Positions 16,120-28,911 of a DNA stretch of 50,014 nt are shown here, piece after piece. A program made the position numbers and the translations under genes. Numbering within the stretch: the stretch's first letter is position 1; every line of letters begins with the position of its first letter. Source of the DNA: Methylococcaceae bacterium (GTDB lineage: Bacteria; Pseudomonadota; Gammaproteobacteria; Methylococcales; Methylomonadaceae); NCBI GenBank assembly GCA_030626845.1, contig DAOUTG010000009.1, forward strand, positions 1 to 50,014. Reading direction: 5' to 3'. The notes below the pieces were generated by a model. It did no database searches and had not been told where the DNA came from. It saw nothing but the letters and a program-made list of their open reading frames with translations.

Positions 16120-16148
16120 GGCTGGTGACTTTTTGTCATCGGCCTTTT
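16120..16148 (+). terminator. Attenuator-like hairpin between rplL and rpoB
   Basis: A 10-pair stem GGCTGGTGAC / GTCATCGGCC (two G-U pairs) with a TTTTT loop is followed by TTTT. E. coli has a partial terminator in the same place that lowers rpoBC relative to the ribosomal genes. A second 7-pair hairpin ACTGTTT-CTA-AAACAGT follows at 16149-16165 and may be a processing site. Confidence 0.65.
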
Positions 16149-16199
16149 ACTGTTTCTAAAACAGTATAACCACTCTTGACGATAAGGTATAAAAGCAAT

Positions 16200-19100
16200 A
16201 TGACCTATTCTTTTACCGAAAAAAAGCGTATTCGTAACAATTTTGGAAAAAGTACTGAAGTACTTGAAGTTCCTTATTTACTTGCGACACAAATTAACTC
16301 TTATGCAAGTTTTTTGCAAGCAGATCTCAAACCTGAAAAGCGCGAAGATATGGGGTTACATGCCGCATTTTCGAGCGTATTTCCTATCGTGAGTCATTCA
16401 GGGTATGCGGTGCTGGAATATGTTAAATATCGTTTAGGAGAGCCTGTTTTTGATGTAAAAGAATGTCAGCAACGAGGGGCTACTTTTGCTGCACCTCTAA
16501 AGGTACTCGTTAGGTTGGTCATTTATGATAAAGAAGCATCGGTTAATGCAAAAATAGTTAAAGATATTCGTGAACAAGAAGTTTATATGGGTGAACTTCC
16601 TTTGATGACTGATAATGGAACTTTTGTTATCAATGGAACTGAACGAGTGATTGTTTCTCAATTACATCGCTCGCCTGGGGTGTTTTTTGACCATGATAAG
16701 GGTAAAACACATTCTTCAGGAAAATTATTATTTAATGCGCGCGTGATTCCCTATCGTGGCTCATGGTTGGATTTTGAGTTTGATCATAAGGATGCTGTTT
16801 ATGTACGAATTGATAGACGACGAAAAATTCCCGCGACCATTTTATTACGTGCGTTAGATTATGACAACGAAGAAATGATTAACATTTTCTTCAAAATGGA
16901 TAAGTTCAGTTTAAGTGCTGAAAGATGTGATTTTCATTGGATTCCCGAACGGTTAAAGGGAGAAATGGCGGTATTTGATATTAAAGAAGGTGATAAGGTT
17001 CTTGTTGAAGAGGGTCGAAGAATCACTGTTAAACATGTGAGGCAGCTGGTAAAAGCTAATATACCAACACATGAAGTCCCTAAAGAGTATTTATATGGAA
17101 AGATTTTAGGGCATAATATTATTGATAAGGAAAGCGGTGAATTGCTTGCTAATGTTAATGATGAATTAACAGAAGAATTATTGGATAAATTAATTAGTGG
17201 GGGTGTTAGCGATATTGAGACTTTGTATGTTAATGATTTAAATCGAGGTCCTTATATATCTAATGCTATGCGTTTGGACGTTACGACTAATCGCTTAGAA
17301 GCTTTAGTTGAAATTTATCGAATGATGCGTCCGGGCGAGCCACCGACGAAAGAGTCTGCGGAAAACTTATTTGAGAATTTATTTTTCACAGAAGAGCGTT
17401 ATGATTTATCTGCTGTTGGGCGGATGAAATTTAATCGCCGTTTAGATCGTGAAGAAAAGGATGGTGAGGGGGGTACATTAAGTAAAAATGATATTATCGG
17501 GGTTTTAAAAGAATTAATTAATATTCGTAACGGTAACGGTATTGTTGATGACATTGATCATTTAGGTAATAGACGTGTGCGTTCAGTGGGCGAAATGATT
17601 GAGAACCAATTTCGTGTTGGTTTAGTAAGAGTTGAACGAGCAGTTAGAGAACGTTTAACCTTAGCCGATTCTGAAGGTTATATGCCTCAAGAAATTATTA
17701 ACGCAAAACCTGTTTCTGCGGCAGTAAAAGAGTTTTTTGGTTCAAGTCAGCTTTCACAGTTTATGGATCAAAATAATCCTTTATCACAAGTAACGCATAA
17801 GCGTAGGGTTTCAGCATTAGGGCCTGGTGGTTTAGCAAGAGAGCGCGCAGGTTTTGAGGTTCGAGATGTTCATGCAACCCATTATGGACGTGTTTGCCCT
17901 ATTGAAACGCCAGAGGGACCCAATATTGGTTTGATTAATTCTTTGTCTGTTTATGCGAGAACTAATTCTTATGGTTTTTTAGAAACCCCTTATCGTCGTG
18001 TGGTTGATGGTAAAGTGACAGATCAGGTTGATTATTTATCAGCGATTGAAGAAGGTGAGCATGTTATTGCTCAAGCAAGTGTTAGCGTAGATGAAGATAA
18101 TAAATTAGTTGAAGGTTTAGTTTCTTGTCGTCATAAAGATGAGTTTACTTTAGCATCCTCTGATTCTGTGCAATATATGGATGTATCATCTAAACAAATT
18201 GTTTCAGTTGCTGCCTCAATTATTCCTTTTTTAGAGCATGATGATGCGAATCGTGCCTTGATGGGGTCTAATATGCAACGTCAAGCTGTACCGACTTTGA
18301 GAGCTGAAAAGCCCTTAGTGGGGACAGGTATGGAACGTGTAGTTGCTAAGGATTCGGGTGTTGCGGTAGTGGCAACACGAGGTGGTATTATTGAGGCGAT
18401 TGATGCAGCTAGAATTGTTGTTCGGGTGAATAATGATGAAACTGTTGAAGGTATTCCTGGGGTTGATATTTATAATTTAACCAAATATACGCGTTCAAAT
18501 CAAAATACTTGTATTAACCAAAAGCCTTTAGTTAGATTAGGAGATACCGTGCAAACGGGAGATATTCTAGCTGATGGCCCTTCAACTGATTTGGGTGAAT
18601 TAGCATTAGGACAGAATATGTTGATTGCTTTTATGCCTTGGAATGGTTATAACTTTGAGGATTCAATTTTAGTCTCTGAACGTGTGGTTAAAGAAGATCG
18701 TTTTTCGACTATACATATAGAAGAAAAAACTTGTGTTGCACGAGATACTAAGCATAGTCCAGAAGAAATTACTGCTGATATTCCTAATGTAAGTGAAGAT
18801 GCTTTATCTAAATTAGATGAGTCAGGTATTGTTTATGTGGGTGCAGAAGTTAAAGGCGGCGATATTTTAGTCGGTAAAGTAACCCCTAAAGGTGAAACCC
18901 AGTTAACGCCTGAAGAAAAATTATTAAGGGCTATTTTTGGTGAGAAAGCGGCGGATGTTAAAGATACCTCTTTAAGAGTGCCTGGTAGTGTTCGTGGAAC
19001 AGTGATTGATGTTCAAGTATTTACACGTGATGGGGTGAAAAAAGATAGACGTGCGTTGGAAATTGAAGAAGAAGAAATTCAACGTTATAAAAAAGATATT

Positions 19101-20288
19101 GATGATCAATTAAAAATTGTTGAAGAAGATATTTATGCGCGAGTTGCTGAATTGTTGATGAATAAAACCCTTGTCTCAGGGCCTGGTAAAATACAAACAG
19201 CAATGCCTGTAACGAAAGACTATTTAGATAGTTTGCGTCATTCAGAATGGCTGGAAATTAAAGTTAATGATGAAGATGTTAATCTGCAATTAGAAAAAGT
19301 TGTAGGGCAAGTTGAACAGCAGCGTAAAGAATTTGATTCAAAGTTTGAGATTAAACGTCAAAAAATTACCATGGGTGATGATTTAGCACCTGGGGTATTA
19401 AAAATGGTTAAAGTTTATTTAGCGGTTAAAAAACGGATTCAACCTGGTGATAAAATGGCGGGTCGTCATGGTAATAAAGGCGTTATTTCGCAGATTGTAC
19501 CTATTGAAGATATGCCTTATACCGTAGATGGTAATCCTATTGATATTTTATTAAACCCATTAGGGGTTCCCTCACGGATGAATGTCGGGCAAGTATTGGA
19601 GACTCATTTAGGTTGGGCTGCGAAAGGCTTAGGTATTAAAATAGGTGGAATGTTAGAAGCTCAATATGAACAAGAAAAAGAGAAGGTAAAAGCGGTTAGA
19701 GATTTTTTAGATAAAATTTATAATAGTAGTGGGCGTAAAGAAGACTTGGATTCTTTTTCAGACACTGAAATATTGGAAATGGCTGAAAACCTTATTGCAG
19801 GTGTTCCGATGGCAACGCCTGTTTTCGATGGGGCAACAGAAGAAGAAATTAGGACAATGCTACGGTTAGCTGATTTACCAGAAGCAGGTCAAGTAACTTT
19901 GTATGATGGTTTAACGGGTGAACCCTTTGAGCGTAAGATTACTGTGGGTTATATGTATATGCTGAAATTAAATCATTTAGTGGATGATAAAATGCATGCA
20001 CGTTCAACAGGACCTTATAGTTTAGTGACTCAACAACCTTTGGGTGGAAAAGCGCAATTTGGTGGTCAGCGTTTTGGAGAAATGGAAGTTTGGGCGTTGG
20101 AAGCTTATGGGGCTGCGTATACCTTGCAAGAAATGTTGACTGTTAAATCAGATGATGTTTCAGGAAGAACGCGAATGTATAAAAATATTGTTGATGGGAA
20201 TCATACAATGGATGCAGGAATGCCTGAATCCTTTAACGTATTGATTAAAGAAATACGTTCCTTAGGGGTCAATATCGAATTAGAGTAG
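16200..20288 (+). CDS. rpoB: DNA-directed RNA polymerase subunit beta
   Basis: This 1362-residue protein (1342 in E. coli) starts at ATG with [16 protein letters not shown], matching MVYSYTEKKRIRKDFG. An in-frame TTG 24 bases upstream is not needed. The rifampicin pocket [17 protein letters not shown] to [13 protein letters not shown] carries the wild-type residues Asp523, His533 and Ser538 (E. coli 516, 526, 531). The [13 protein letters not shown] motif near the C-terminus lines the active site. It forms the catalytic core with beta'. It follows the attenuator and precedes rpoC by 71 bases. Confidence 0.98.
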   Translation: MTYSFTEKKRIRNNFGKSTEVLEVPYLLATQINSYASFLQADLKPEKREDMGLHAAFSSVFPIVSHSGYAVLEYVKYRLGEPVFDVKECQQRGATFAAPLKVLVRLVIYDKEASVNAKIVKDIREQEVYMGELPLMTDNGTFVINGTERVIVSQLHRSPGVFFDHDKGKTHSSGKLLFNARVIPYRGSWLDFEFDHKDAVYVRIDRRRKIPATILLRALDYDNEEMINIFFKMDKFSLSAERCDFHWIPERLKGEMAVFDIKEGDKVLVEEGRRITVKHVRQLVKANIPTHEVPKEYLYGKILGHNIIDKESGELLANVNDELTEELLDKLISGGVSDIETLYVNDLNRGPYISNAMRLDVTTNRLEALVEIYRMMRPGEPPTKESAENLFENLFFTEERYDLSAVGRMKFNRRLDREEKDGEGGTLSKNDIIGVLKELINIRNGNGIVDDIDHLGNRRVRSVGEMIENQFRVGLVRVERAVRERLTLADSEGYMPQEIINAKPVSAAVKEFFGSSQLSQFMDQNNPLSQVTHKRRVSALGPGGLARERAGFEVRDVHATHYGRVCPIETPEGPNIGLINSLSVYARTNSYGFLETPYRRVVDGKVTDQVDYLSAIEEGEHVIAQASVSVDEDNKLVEGLVSCRHKDEFTLASSDSVQYMDVSSKQIVSVAASIIPFLEHDDANRALMGSNMQRQAVPTLRAEKPLVGTGMERVVAKDSGVAVVATRGGIIEAIDAARIVVRVNNDETVEGIPGVDIYNLTKYTRSNQNTCINQKPLVRLGDTVQTGDILADGPSTDLGELALGQNMLIAFMPWNGYNFEDSILVSERVVKEDRFSTIHIEEKTCVARDTKHSPEEITADIPNVSEDALSKLDESGIVYVGAEVKGGDILVGKVTPKGETQLTPEEKLLRAIFGEKAADVKDTSLRVPGSVRGTVIDVQVFTRDGVKKDRRALEIEEEEIQRYKKDIDDQLKIVEEDIYARVAELLMNKTLVSGPGKIQTAMPVTKDYLDSLRHSEWLEIKVNDEDVNLQLEKVVGQVEQQRKEFDSKFEIKRQKITMGDDLAPGVLKMVKVYLAVKKRIQPGDKMAGRHGNKGVISQIVPIEDMPYTVDGNPIDILLNPLGVPSRMNVGQVLETHLGWAAKGLGIKIGGMLEAQYEQEKEKVKAVRDFLDKIYNSSGRKEDLDSFSDTEILEMAENLIAGVPMATPVFDGATEEEIRTMLRLADLPEAGQVTLYDGLTGEPFERKITVGYMYMLKLNHLVDDKMHARSTGPYSLVTQQPLGGKAQFGGQRFGEMEVWALEAYGAAYTLQEMLTVKSDDVSGRTRMYKNIVDGNHTMDAGMPESFNVLIKEIRSLGVNIELE

Positions 20289-20359
20289 AATTAATTCAGG
20301 TTTTGTGTAATGCCTTTCGTTTGATGGCTATCAAGTAAACAATAAAATAGGATAAGCTC

Positions 20360-23300
20360 TTGAAAGATTTAATGAATTTTTTAAAACGTCAAGGTCATGC
20401 AGATGATTTTGATGGTATTCGTATCGGTTTAGCATCACCAGATATGATTCGTTCTTGGTCATATGGTGAAGTTAAAAAGCCTGAGACTATTAATTATCGT
20501 ACTTTCAAACCCGAGCGTGATGGTTTGTTTTGTGCGAAAATTTTTGGACCAGTGAGTGATTATGAATGCCTATGTGGTAAGTATAAGCGTTTAAAGCACC
20601 GAGGTGTTATTTGTGAAAAGTGTGGGGTAGAGGTTACTTTATCAAAAGTACGTCGTGATCGAATGGGGCATGTTGATTTAGCAAGTCCTGTTGCACATAT
20701 ATGGTTTTTAAAATCGTTACCGTCAAGAATAGCATTGCTTCTTGATATGACACTACGAAGCATTGAGCGTGTTTTGTATTTTGAGTCGTTTGTAGTGCTT
20801 GATGCAGGGATGACATCATTGGAACGAGGTCAGCTCTTAACCGATGATGAATATTTAGATTCCATCGAAGAATTTGGTGATGAATTTGATGCAAGAATGG
20901 GAGCTGAAGCCGTTTTTGAATTATTAAAGTCAATTGATCTTAAAGAAGAAGTTAGTATTTTACGTGAAGAGATTAATGCAACCAACTCAGAAACAAAAAC
21001 TAAAAAGTTTTCAAAACGTTTAAAAGTTATAGAGTCATTATTGGCATCAAATAATCGTCCTGAATGGATGATTATGACGGTTTTGCCAGTATTACCGCCT
21101 GAATTACGACCGTTAGTACCATTGGATGGGGGGCGATTTGCAACCTCTGATTTGAATGATTTATATCGTCGCGTTATTAATAGAAATAATCGTTTAAACC
21201 GATTACTTGATTTGAATGCACCAGATATCATAGTGCGGAATGAAAAACGGATGCTACAAGAGTCTGTTGACGCGCTGTTGGATAATGGTCGTCGAGGTAG
21301 AGCGATTACAGGGACAAATAGACGACCTTTAAAATCATTAGCGGATATGATTAAAGGTAAACAAGGTCGTTTTCGTCAGAATTTATTAGGTAAACGAGTT
21401 GATTACTCAGGTCGTTCAGTGATTGTGGTTGGACCTACTTTACGGTTGCACCAATGTGGTTTGCCGAAGAAAATGGCGTTGGAATTATTTAAGCCTTTCA
21501 TTTTTAGTAAATTACAATTACGTGGATTGGCAACAACGATCAAAGCGGCTAAGAAAATGGTCGAACGCGAGGGTACGGAAGTTTGGGATATTCTTGAAGA
21601 AGTCATTCGTGAGCATCCCATTTTATTAAACCGTGCGCCAACTTTGCATAGACTGGGGATTCAAGCGTTTGAGCCAACGCTAATTGAAGGGAAAGCTATT
21701 CAGTTGCATCCTTTAGTTTGTAGTGCATTTAATGCGGATTTTGACGGCGATCAAATGGCAGTACATATACCGTTGTCTATTGAAGCACAATTGGAAGCGC
21801 GAACCTTAATGATGGCAACAAATAACATATTGTCACCTGCGAATGGTGAACCTGTTATTAATCCAACGCAAGATGTGGTTTTAGGGCTTTATTATATTAG
21901 TCGTGAAAAAATTAACGCCAAAGGTGAAGGTTCTATATTCACTGATATTAATGAGGTACATCGGGCTTTAGATTGTAAATTCATAGAATTACAGTCAAAA
22001 ATTGAAGTACGAATTCGTGAAAAAATAAAAAATGAAACAGGTGAGCTTGAAGAAAAAATAACGAGGCAGAAAACGAATGTTGGTCGAGTTCTTATTTGGG
22101 AAATTTTACCTGAAGGAATGCCTTTTGAGATTGTCAATGTTGTAATGACTAAAAAAAATATCTCAAGACTGATTAACTATAGTTATCGTTATTTAGGAAA
22201 TAAAGACACCGTTGTTTTAGCGGATCAATTGATGTATTTAGGGTTTAAATATGCCACACGATCTGGCGTTTCTTTTGGTATCAATGATATGGAAATTCCT
22301 GCTAAAAAAGTTGATATTATTAATACAGCAGAGTCGGAAGTTCGTGAAATTCAAACACAATATTCATCAGGTTTAGTAACCGATGGTGAACGCTATAATA
22401 AGGTGGTTGATATTTGGTCTCATGCCAACGATCAAGTAGCTAAAGTAATGATGGATGCTTTGGGTGAAGATGAAGTTGTTGATGCTAAAGGAGACTTAGT
22501 TAAGCAAAAATCATTTAACTCTATTTTTATGATGGCAGAGTCGGGGGCTAGAGGGTCTGCAGCTCAAATTCGCCAACTCGCTGGAATGCGTGGATTGATG
22601 GCTAAACCTGATGGTTCAATTATCGAAACGCCAATTACTGCGAATTTTAGAGAGGGTTTAGATGTTTTACAATACTTTATTTCTACTCATGGGGCGCGTA
22701 AAGGTTTGGCTGATACGGCATTAAAAACTGCTAACTCCGGTTATTTAACTCGTCGTTTAGTCGATGTGGCTCAAGATTTAGTTATTTTAGAAGTTGATTG
22801 CGGTACATCGCATGGCATAACGTTAACACCTATCATTGAAGGGGGTGATGTTGTTGAGCCTTTGTCTGAGCGTGTACTTGGGCGTGTTATTGTTGGCGAT
22901 TTAATGGATGCTAAGGCGGAGAATGTACTTATTACTGATGGAACAATGTTAGATGAGCATTGGGTTTCAGTGATGGAAGAAAATAGTATTGATGAAATAT
23001 TGGTTCGTTCTATTATTACTTGTGAGAGTCGTCAAGGGGTTTGTGCTAAATGTTATGGGCGTGACTTAGGTCGTGGGCATTTAGTTAATCTTGGCGAAGC
23101 TGTGGGTGTTATTGCTGCTCAATCTATTGGTGAACCTGGAACACAGTTGACAATGAGAACTTTTCATATTGGAGGGGCAGCGTCACGTTCGGCGGCGATT
23201 AGTAATGTACAGGTGAAAGGCGCGGGAAGTGTTCGCTTAACTAATATGAAAACAGTTAAGAACCGTGAAGGTAATTTAGTGGCAGTTTCACGTTCAGGTG

Positions 23301-24568
23301 AAGTTGGCGTTATGGATGAATACGGGCGAGAAAGAGAGCGTTACAAAATCCCTTATGGTGCTGTATTATCAGTTGAAGAAGGGAGTAAAATAAATGCAGG
23401 TGATATTATTGTTAACTGGGATCCTCATACACATCCTGTCATTACGGAAGTTGATGGTGTTATTGAGTTGATTGATTTTGTTGATGGTGTGACCGTACAA
23501 GAAAAGTCAGATGAAGTCACAGGCTTGACATCGCGTGTTGTTACCGATCCTAAGCAGCGTGGTAGTGCAGGTAAAGAATTGCGCCCAATGGTTAAGTTGC
23601 TTGATGCTGAAGGGGGTGGGATTAATCTTCCTGGAACAGATGTCCCTGCACAATACTTTTTACCTACAGGGGCTATTGCAGGTATTAAAGATGGTGGACA
23701 GGTAAGTGTTGGGGATGTTTTGGCAAGAATCCCTCAAGAGTCTAGTAAAACTCGTGATATTACAGGGGGTCTGCCAAGAGTTGCTGATTTATTTGAAGCC
23801 AGAAAAACCAAAGACCCTGCAATTTTAGCCGAAGCGACAGGAACAATTTCATTTGGTAAAGAAACTAAAGGTAAACAACGGATAGTTATTACTGATTCTT
23901 CTGGTGAACACTTTGAAACCTTAGTACCTAAATGGCGACATATCACTGTTTTTGAGGGAGAGTTTGTTGAAAAAGGGGAAACGATTGCAGAAGGTGAGTT
24001 AACACCTCATGATATTTTAAGACTAAGAGGTATAGAAGAGTTAGCGGGTTATCTGGTAAAAGAAATTCAAGATGTTTATCGTTTACAAGGAGTAAAAATT
24101 AATGATAAACATATTGAAGCTATTATTCGGCAAATGCTTAGAAAGGTTGAAATTACAGCCTCTGGTGAAACTGATTTTGTAAAAGGTGAGCAAGCTGAGA
24201 GAGGATTTGTGAATACTGTGAATGAGCAAATGGAAAAAGACGGTAAAATTCCTGCAAGTTACGATTCAGTTTTATTGGGTATAACGAAAGCATCACTTGC
24301 AACGGAATCTTTTATTTCAGCAGCTTCTTTTCAGGAAACGACTCGTGTGCTAACGGATGCGGCGGTAAGAGGGGTTAGCGATAGTTTAAATGGATTAAAA
24401 GAGAATGTGATAGTGGGTCGTTTAATTCCTGCGGGGACAGGTCTTGCTTATCATGAACAAAGAAAGAAAAAACGTCTTATTGAAAAAAATAAAGAGATTG
24501 AGCTTACTGCGGTTGTTGATACCGTTGAAGTTGAGGCGGCTTTAAAGCAGGCGTTAAATACAGAGTAA
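20360..24568 (+). CDS. rpoC: DNA-directed RNA polymerase subunit beta'
   Basis: This 1402-residue protein (1407 in E. coli) uses a TTG start ([12 protein letters not shown] aligns with MKDLLKFLKAQ) behind AGGATAAG. The first zinc ligands Cys70, Cys72, Cys85 and Cys88 and the catalytic NADFDGDQM triad Asp460, Asp462 and Asp464 have the same numbering as E. coli. A second zinc site is formed around VDCGTSHG and [13 protein letters not shown]. The trigger-loop region includes [12 protein letters not shown]. It is co-transcribed with rpoB, and the rare start may balance the beta' level. Confidence 0.98.
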   Translation: MKDLMNFLKRQGHADDFDGIRIGLASPDMIRSWSYGEVKKPETINYRTFKPERDGLFCAKIFGPVSDYECLCGKYKRLKHRGVICEKCGVEVTLSKVRRDRMGHVDLASPVAHIWFLKSLPSRIALLLDMTLRSIERVLYFESFVVLDAGMTSLERGQLLTDDEYLDSIEEFGDEFDARMGAEAVFELLKSIDLKEEVSILREEINATNSETKTKKFSKRLKVIESLLASNNRPEWMIMTVLPVLPPELRPLVPLDGGRFATSDLNDLYRRVINRNNRLNRLLDLNAPDIIVRNEKRMLQESVDALLDNGRRGRAITGTNRRPLKSLADMIKGKQGRFRQNLLGKRVDYSGRSVIVVGPTLRLHQCGLPKKMALELFKPFIFSKLQLRGLATTIKAAKKMVEREGTEVWDILEEVIREHPILLNRAPTLHRLGIQAFEPTLIEGKAIQLHPLVCSAFNADFDGDQMAVHIPLSIEAQLEARTLMMATNNILSPANGEPVINPTQDVVLGLYYISREKINAKGEGSIFTDINEVHRALDCKFIELQSKIEVRIREKIKNETGELEEKITRQKTNVGRVLIWEILPEGMPFEIVNVVMTKKNISRLINYSYRYLGNKDTVVLADQLMYLGFKYATRSGVSFGINDMEIPAKKVDIINTAESEVREIQTQYSSGLVTDGERYNKVVDIWSHANDQVAKVMMDALGEDEVVDAKGDLVKQKSFNSIFMMAESGARGSAAQIRQLAGMRGLMAKPDGSIIETPITANFREGLDVLQYFISTHGARKGLADTALKTANSGYLTRRLVDVAQDLVILEVDCGTSHGITLTPIIEGGDVVEPLSERVLGRVIVGDLMDAKAENVLITDGTMLDEHWVSVMEENSIDEILVRSIITCESRQGVCAKCYGRDLGRGHLVNLGEAVGVIAAQSIGEPGTQLTMRTFHIGGAASRSAAISNVQVKGAGSVRLTNMKTVKNREGNLVAVSRSGEVGVMDEYGRERERYKIPYGAVLSVEEGSKINAGDIIVNWDPHTHPVITEVDGVIELIDFVDGVTVQEKSDEVTGLTSRVVTDPKQRGSAGKELRPMVKLLDAEGGGINLPGTDVPAQYFLPTGAIAGIKDGGQVSVGDVLARIPQESSKTRDITGGLPRVADLFEARKTKDPAILAEATGTISFGKETKGKQRIVITDSSGEHFETLVPKWRHITVFEGEFVEKGETIAEGELTPHDILRLRGIEELAGYLVKEIQDVYRLQGVKINDKHIEAIIRQMLRKVEITASGETDFVKGEQAERGFVNTVNEQMEKDGKIPASYDSVLLGITKASLATESFISAASFQETTRVLTDAAVRGVSDSLNGLKENVIVGRLIPAGTGLAYHEQRKKKRLIEKNKEIELTAVVDTVEVEAALKQALNTE

Positions 24569-24605
24569 AAAATAATACTTGACCTTACTTAAATAAAATC
24601 GTATT

Positions 24606-24631
24606 ATGCTCTGCTCACATGAGCTGAGCAT
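24606..24631. promoter_or_regulatory. Imperfect palindrome upstream of rpsL
   Basis: ATGCTC and GAGCAT flank GCTC-ACAT-GAGC, with one T/T mismatch between the two stem parts. It lies in the 139-base gap between rpoC and the str operon. There is no T-tract right after it, so it is a weak terminator candidate and may instead be a processing or regulatory hairpin. Confidence 0.4.
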
Positions 24632-24707
24632 TTGGTTAGATAGTTTTGGATTCATTATTTAGATCCTATTTATCTAATAGTTAATTTGTACATCGGAGTT
24701 AAAAAAT

Positions 24708-25082
24708 ATGGCCACGATCAATCAATTGGTTCGTAAGCCTCGTGCTAAAAAATTAGAAAAAAGTAATGTTCCTGCGTTGGAGGCTTGTCCTCAGCGAAGA
24801 GGCGTTTGCACTCGTGTTTACACAACAACACCTAAAAAGCCAAATTCAGCTTTGCGTAAAGTTGCAAGAGTTAGACTGACTAATGGTCAAGAGGTGAGCA
24901 GTTACATTGGAGGCGAAGGACATAATCTTCAAGAGCATTCGGTGGTCTTAATTAGAGGGGGTAGGGTGAAGGATTTACCTGGTGTTCGTTATCATGTGGT
25001 ACGTGGTAGTCTTGATACCTCTGGTGTTGATGGTAGAAAATGTGGACGTTCTAAATATGGAACTAAGAGACCTAAAAGCTAA
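24708..25082 (+). CDS. rpsL: 30S ribosomal protein S12
   Basis: This 124-residue protein sits at the decoding centre and sets translational accuracy. The drug-contact segments [12 protein letters not shown] and [13 protein letters not shown] are conserved, with the wild-type Lys43 and Lys88 found in streptomycin-sensitive strains. It starts at ATG with CGGAG upstream. It is the first gene of the str operon (rpsL-rpsG-fusA-tuf). Confidence 0.98.
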   Translation: MATINQLVRKPRAKKLEKSNVPALEACPQRRGVCTRVYTTTPKKPNSALRKVARVRLTNGQEVSSYIGGEGHNLQEHSVVLIRGGRVKDLPGVRYHVVRGSLDTSGVDGRKCGRSKYGTKRPKS

Positions 25083-25096
25083 AGCTGGTGATATAA

Positions 25097-25567
25097 ATGT
25101 CAAGAAGAAGAATTGCTGCAAAACGAAATATTATTCCTGATCCTAAATTTGGAAGTGAAATGCTGACCAAATTTATGAACATGATTATGGTAGATGGTAA
25201 AAAGTCTGTTGCTGAAAAAATTGTTTATGGGGCTTTAGATGCCATAGAGAATAAAGGGCATGAAGATTCTTTAGAAGTTTTATCAAAAGCTTTGGAAAAT
25301 GTTCAGCCTAGAGTTGAAGTTAAATCACGTCGAGTGGGTGGAGCTACTTACCAAGTGCCTGTTGAAGTTCGTCCTTCTAGACGAGTAACATTGGCTATGC
25401 GTTGGTTAATTGATGCTTCACGTAATAGAAATGAAAAAAATATGCCTGCTAAATTAGCAGGTGAGTTATTGGATGCTTTTGAAAGTCGTGGATCGGCTGC
25501 TAAAAAGCGTGAAGATACCCACAGAATGGCAGAAGCAAATAAAGCTTTTTCTCATTACCGTTGGTAA
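25097..25567 (+). CDS. rpsG: 30S ribosomal protein S7
   Basis: This 156-residue protein is the primary binder of the 16S 3' major domain and organises the head and the E-site mRNA exit. The motifs [17 protein letters not shown] and [13 protein letters not shown] match the family. In E. coli, S7 represses the str operon through the rpsL-rpsG spacer. Here that spacer is only 14 bases, which leaves little room for the E. coli-type site. Confidence 0.98.
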   Translation: MSRRRIAAKRNIIPDPKFGSEMLTKFMNMIMVDGKKSVAEKIVYGALDAIENKGHEDSLEVLSKALENVQPRVEVKSRRVGGATYQVPVEVRPSRRVTLAMRWLIDASRNRNEKNMPAKLAGELLDAFESRGSAAKKREDTHRMAEANKAFSHYRW

Positions 25568-25594
25568 TTTATATTCTGATAAAAGGTTTGGATT

Positions 25595-27691
25595 GTGGCT
25601 CGTAAAACCCCTATTGAACGTTATCGTAATATTGGGATTATGGCGCATATTGATGCGGGTAAAACTACGACAACGGAACGGGTGCTGTACTATACGGGGG
25701 TATCTCATAAAATTGGTGAGGTGCATGACGGCGCAGCAACAATGGATTGGATGGAGCAGGAGCAAGAACGAGGGATTACAATTACTTCTGCTGCGACGAC
25801 CTGTTTTTGGAAGGGGATGAAAAATCAATTTCCAGAACATCGTATCAATATTATTGATACTCCAGGGCATGTTGATTTTACTATTGAAGTTGAACGTTCA
25901 TTAAGAGTGTTAGATGGTGCCTGTGCTGTTTTTTGTGCAGTGGGTGGTGTAGAGCCTCAATCAGAAACAGTTTGGCGACAAGCGGATAAATATCGTGTTC
26001 CTCGAATAGTTTTTGTTAATAAAATGGATCGTTCGGGGGCTGACTTTTTACGTGTTGTTGAGCAAATTAAAGTACGTTTAGGGAGTGTTCCTGTGCCTAT
26101 GCAGCTTGCAATTGGCGCGGAAGAAGAATTTAAAGGGATTATTGATTTGGTCAGGATGAAGGCCATTTATTGGGAAGAAGAGAATATGGGGGTGTCTTTT
26201 GAAGAAAAAGATATTCCTGATGAGATGCTGCAACTTGCCGAAGAATGGCGAGAGCATATGATGGAGGCTGCAGCTGATGCGAATGAAGAATTAATGGATA
26301 AATATTTGGAAGAGGGATTGCTTTCAAATGAAGAAATAAAAAAAGGGATTCGTATACAAACCATAGCGAATCAAATTGTACCTGCTTTTTGTGGGTCAGC
26401 CTTTAAGAATAAAGGTATTCAGTCTATGTTGGATGCTGTTATTGATTATATGCCTGCACCTACAGAGGTTGGGGCAATTAAAGGGATTTTGGAGGATGGT
26501 GTCTCTGAGGCAACGCGTGTTGCTAATGATGATGCGCCTTTTTCTGCATTAGCATTTAAAATTGTGACTGACCCATTTGTAGGAACGTTAACTTTTTTTC
26601 GTGTTTATTCGGGGGTAATGCGTTCTGGGGATACTGTTTATAATGCGATTAAGGGAAAAAGAGAGCGTATTGGTCGCATTGTACAGATGCATGCAAATAG
26701 TCGTGAAGAAATAAAAGAAGTTTGCTCAGGAGATATTGCAGCAGCAATTGGACTTAAAACTGCGATTACAGGAGATACCCTGTGTGATCTAAATAATATT
26801 ATTACTTTGGAGAAAATGGATTTTCCAGATCCTGTTATTTCGGTTGCTGTAGAGCCTAGAACTCAAAGTGATCAGGATAAGATGGGGGTTGCTTTAGGGA
26901 AGTTAGTGCAAGAAGATCCTTCTTTTCGTGTTCATACTGACGAAGAATCTGGGCAGACAATTATTTCTGGGATGGGTGAGTTACATCTTGATATTATTGT
27001 TGATAGAATGCAGCGAGAATTTAGCGTTGAGGCAAATGTTGGTGCTCCCCAAGTTGCTTATCGAGAAACTATTCGTCAGAGTATTGAGTATGAAGGTAAG
27101 TTTATAAGACAATCAGGTGGGCGTGGTCAATATGGACATGTTTGGTTGCGTATTGAGCCTCAGGATGTAGGTTGTGGCTACAAATTTGAAAATGAGATTG
27201 TGGGTGGGGTTGTTCCTAAGGAATATATCTCCTCGGTTGATAAAGGTGTTCAAGAACAGATGGAAAACGGTGTGCTTGCAGGCTTTCCCGTTGTTGATAT
27301 TAAAGTCAGCTTGTTCGATGGTTCTTATCATGATGTTGATTCAAATGAAATGGCTTTTAAGATTGCAGGAGCAATGGCTTTTAAAGACGGAGTTAAAGCA
27401 GCAAGTCCTGTTTTATTAGAGCCTATTATGAAGGTAGAAGTTGTTACTCCAGAAGATCATATGGGGAGCGTTGTTGGCGATATTAATAGGCGTCGGGGCG
27501 TAATTCATGGGATGAATGACTCGCCAGCAGGAAAAACAATCAACTGCGAAGTGCCGTTGGCAGAAATGTTTGGTTATGCGACTGATTTGCGTTCTGCAAC
27601 GCAGGGTCGTGCTACCTACAGTATGCAGTTCGAAAAATACAGTGAGGCTTCTGCAAATATTTCAGAAGCAATTATCAAAAGAGTTTCATAA
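25595..27691 (+). CDS. fusA: Elongation factor G
   Basis: This 698-residue translocase GTPase (704 in E. coli) starts at GTG ([20 protein letters not shown]). Its G motifs are [12 protein letters not shown] (P loop), RGITITSA (switch I), DTPGHVDFT and NKMDRSGAD. Domains II-V follow, with the domain IV tip around [10 protein letters not shown]. It moves tRNA and mRNA after peptide bond formation and also works in ribosome recycling. It is the third gene of the str operon. Confidence 0.98.
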   Translation: MARKTPIERYRNIGIMAHIDAGKTTTTERVLYYTGVSHKIGEVHDGAATMDWMEQEQERGITITSAATTCFWKGMKNQFPEHRINIIDTPGHVDFTIEVERSLRVLDGACAVFCAVGGVEPQSETVWRQADKYRVPRIVFVNKMDRSGADFLRVVEQIKVRLGSVPVPMQLAIGAEEEFKGIIDLVRMKAIYWEEENMGVSFEEKDIPDEMLQLAEEWREHMMEAAADANEELMDKYLEEGLLSNEEIKKGIRIQTIANQIVPAFCGSAFKNKGIQSMLDAVIDYMPAPTEVGAIKGILEDGVSEATRVANDDAPFSALAFKIVTDPFVGTLTFFRVYSGVMRSGDTVYNAIKGKRERIGRIVQMHANSREEIKEVCSGDIAAAIGLKTAITGDTLCDLNNIITLEKMDFPDPVISVAVEPRTQSDQDKMGVALGKLVQEDPSFRVHTDEESGQTIISGMGELHLDIIVDRMQREFSVEANVGAPQVAYRETIRQSIEYEGKFIRQSGGRGQYGHVWLRIEPQDVGCGYKFENEIVGGVVPKEYISSVDKGVQEQMENGVLAGFPVVDIKVSLFDGSYHDVDSNEMAFKIAGAMAFKDGVKAASPVLLEPIMKVEVVTPEDHMGSVVGDINRRRGVIHGMNDSPAGKTINCEVPLAEMFGYATDLRSATQGRATYSMQFEKYSEASANISEAIIKRVS

Positions 27692-27721
27692 AAATAGATT
27701 TAAGATTAAAGGTATTGGATC

Positions 27722-28906
27722 ATGGCTAAAGAAAAATTTGAACGTAATAAGCCACATGTGAATGTAGGCACAATTGGTCATGTTGACCATGGTAAAACAA
27801 CTTTAACTGCTGCTTTAACAAAAGTAATGGCTGAAGCGCGTGGTGGTGAAGTGAAAGCTTTTGACCAAATTGATAATGCGCCAGAAGAACGTGAGCGTGG
27901 TATTACTATTGCGACATCTCATGTGGAATATGAATCAGAGGCACGGCATTATGCACATGTTGATTGTCCTGGTCACGCCGATTATGTTAAAAATATGATC
28001 ACGGGTGCAGCGCAAATGGATGGTGCTATTTTAGTTTGTTCAGCAGCTGACGGTCCAATGCCTCAAACAAGAGAACACATTTTGTTGTCGCGTCAAGTAG
28101 GTGTGCCATATATTGTAGTTTTTTTAAATAAAGCTGACGTGGTTGATGATGATGAATTGATTGAGTTAGTGGAGATGGAAGTTAGAGAATTGTTAGACCA
28201 ATATGAGTTTCCTGGGGATGATACGCCGATTATTGTTGGTTCAGCTTTAAAAGCCTTAGAAGGTGATAAAGAATGGGAAGCTAAAATTGTTGAGTTAGTT
28301 CAAACACTTGATGATTATATTCCAGAGCCTGAGCGTGCTACTGAAGGGGCTTTTTTACTTCCTATTGAAGATGTGTTTTCAATTTCAGGTCGCGGTACGG
28401 TAGTAACAGGACGTGTTGAGCGTGGTGTTATTAAAGTGGGTGAAGAAATTGAAATTGTAGGAATTAAAGAAACAGTTAAAACAATTTGTACTGGGGTAGA
28501 AATGTTCCGTAAGTTGTTGGATCAAGGTGAGGCAGGTGATAACGTAGGTGTTTTATTGCGAGGAACTAAACGTGAAGAAGTTGAGCGTGGTCAAGTATTG
28601 GCTCATGTTGGCTCAATTAATCCTCATGCACGTTTTAATGCTGAAATTTATGTTTTATCAAAAGATGAGGGGGGGCGTCATACGCCATTTTTTAATGGTT
28701 ATCGTCCACAGTTTTATTTTAGAACAACGGATGTTACTGGTGCAGTTGAATTAGGTGAAGGTATTGAAATGGTTATGCCTGGAGATAATGTCAGTGTTGA
28801 AGTAACATTAATTGCACCTATCGCTATGGAAGAAGGTTTGCGATTCGCTATACGCGAAGGTGGTCGTACTGTAGGTGCGGGTGTTGTTGCTAAAATCATT
28901 GAGTAA
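27722..28906 (+). CDS. tuf: Elongation factor Tu
   Basis: This 394-residue GTPase delivers aminoacyl-tRNA to the A site. Motifs are [11 protein letters not shown] (19-29), [25 protein letters not shown] and NKAD, with the C-terminal [21 protein letters not shown]. It is the only tuf copy in the window. The second copy often found before tRNA-Trp-secE in Gammaproteobacteria is absent there. rpsJ begins five bases after its stop, joining the str and S10 operons. Confidence 0.98.
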   Translation: MAKEKFERNKPHVNVGTIGHVDHGKTTLTAALTKVMAEARGGEVKAFDQIDNAPEERERGITIATSHVEYESEARHYAHVDCPGHADYVKNMITGAAQMDGAILVCSAADGPMPQTREHILLSRQVGVPYIVVFLNKADVVDDDELIELVEMEVRELLDQYEFPGDDTPIIVGSALKALEGDKEWEAKIVELVQTLDDYIPEPERATEGAFLLPIEDVFSISGRGTVVTGRVERGVIKVGEEIEIVGIKETVKTICTGVEMFRKLLDQGEAGDNVGVLLRGTKREEVERGQVLAHVGSINPHARFNAEIYVLSKDEGGRHTPFFNGYRPQFYFRTTDVTGAVELGEGIEMVMPGDNVSVEVTLIAPIAMEEGLRFAIREGGRTVGAGVVAKIIE

Positions 28907-28911
28907 TCATA

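Noticed and set aside
15669-16139. 156-codon minus-strand open frame over rplL
   Set aside because: It covers the Ala-rich hinge of L7/L12 in antisense, and its Ser/Ala/Thr-rich product is a reading shadow.
16176-16199. TTG start for rpoB eight codons upstream
   Set aside because: The ATG at 16200 aligns with the E. coli N-terminus.
17720-17840. Rifampicin-resistance changes in rpoB
   Set aside because: The pocket residues equal to E. coli 516, 526 and 531 are the sensitive-type Asp, His and Ser.
24834-24980. Streptomycin-resistance changes in rpsL
   Set aside because: Lys43 and Lys88 are wild type.
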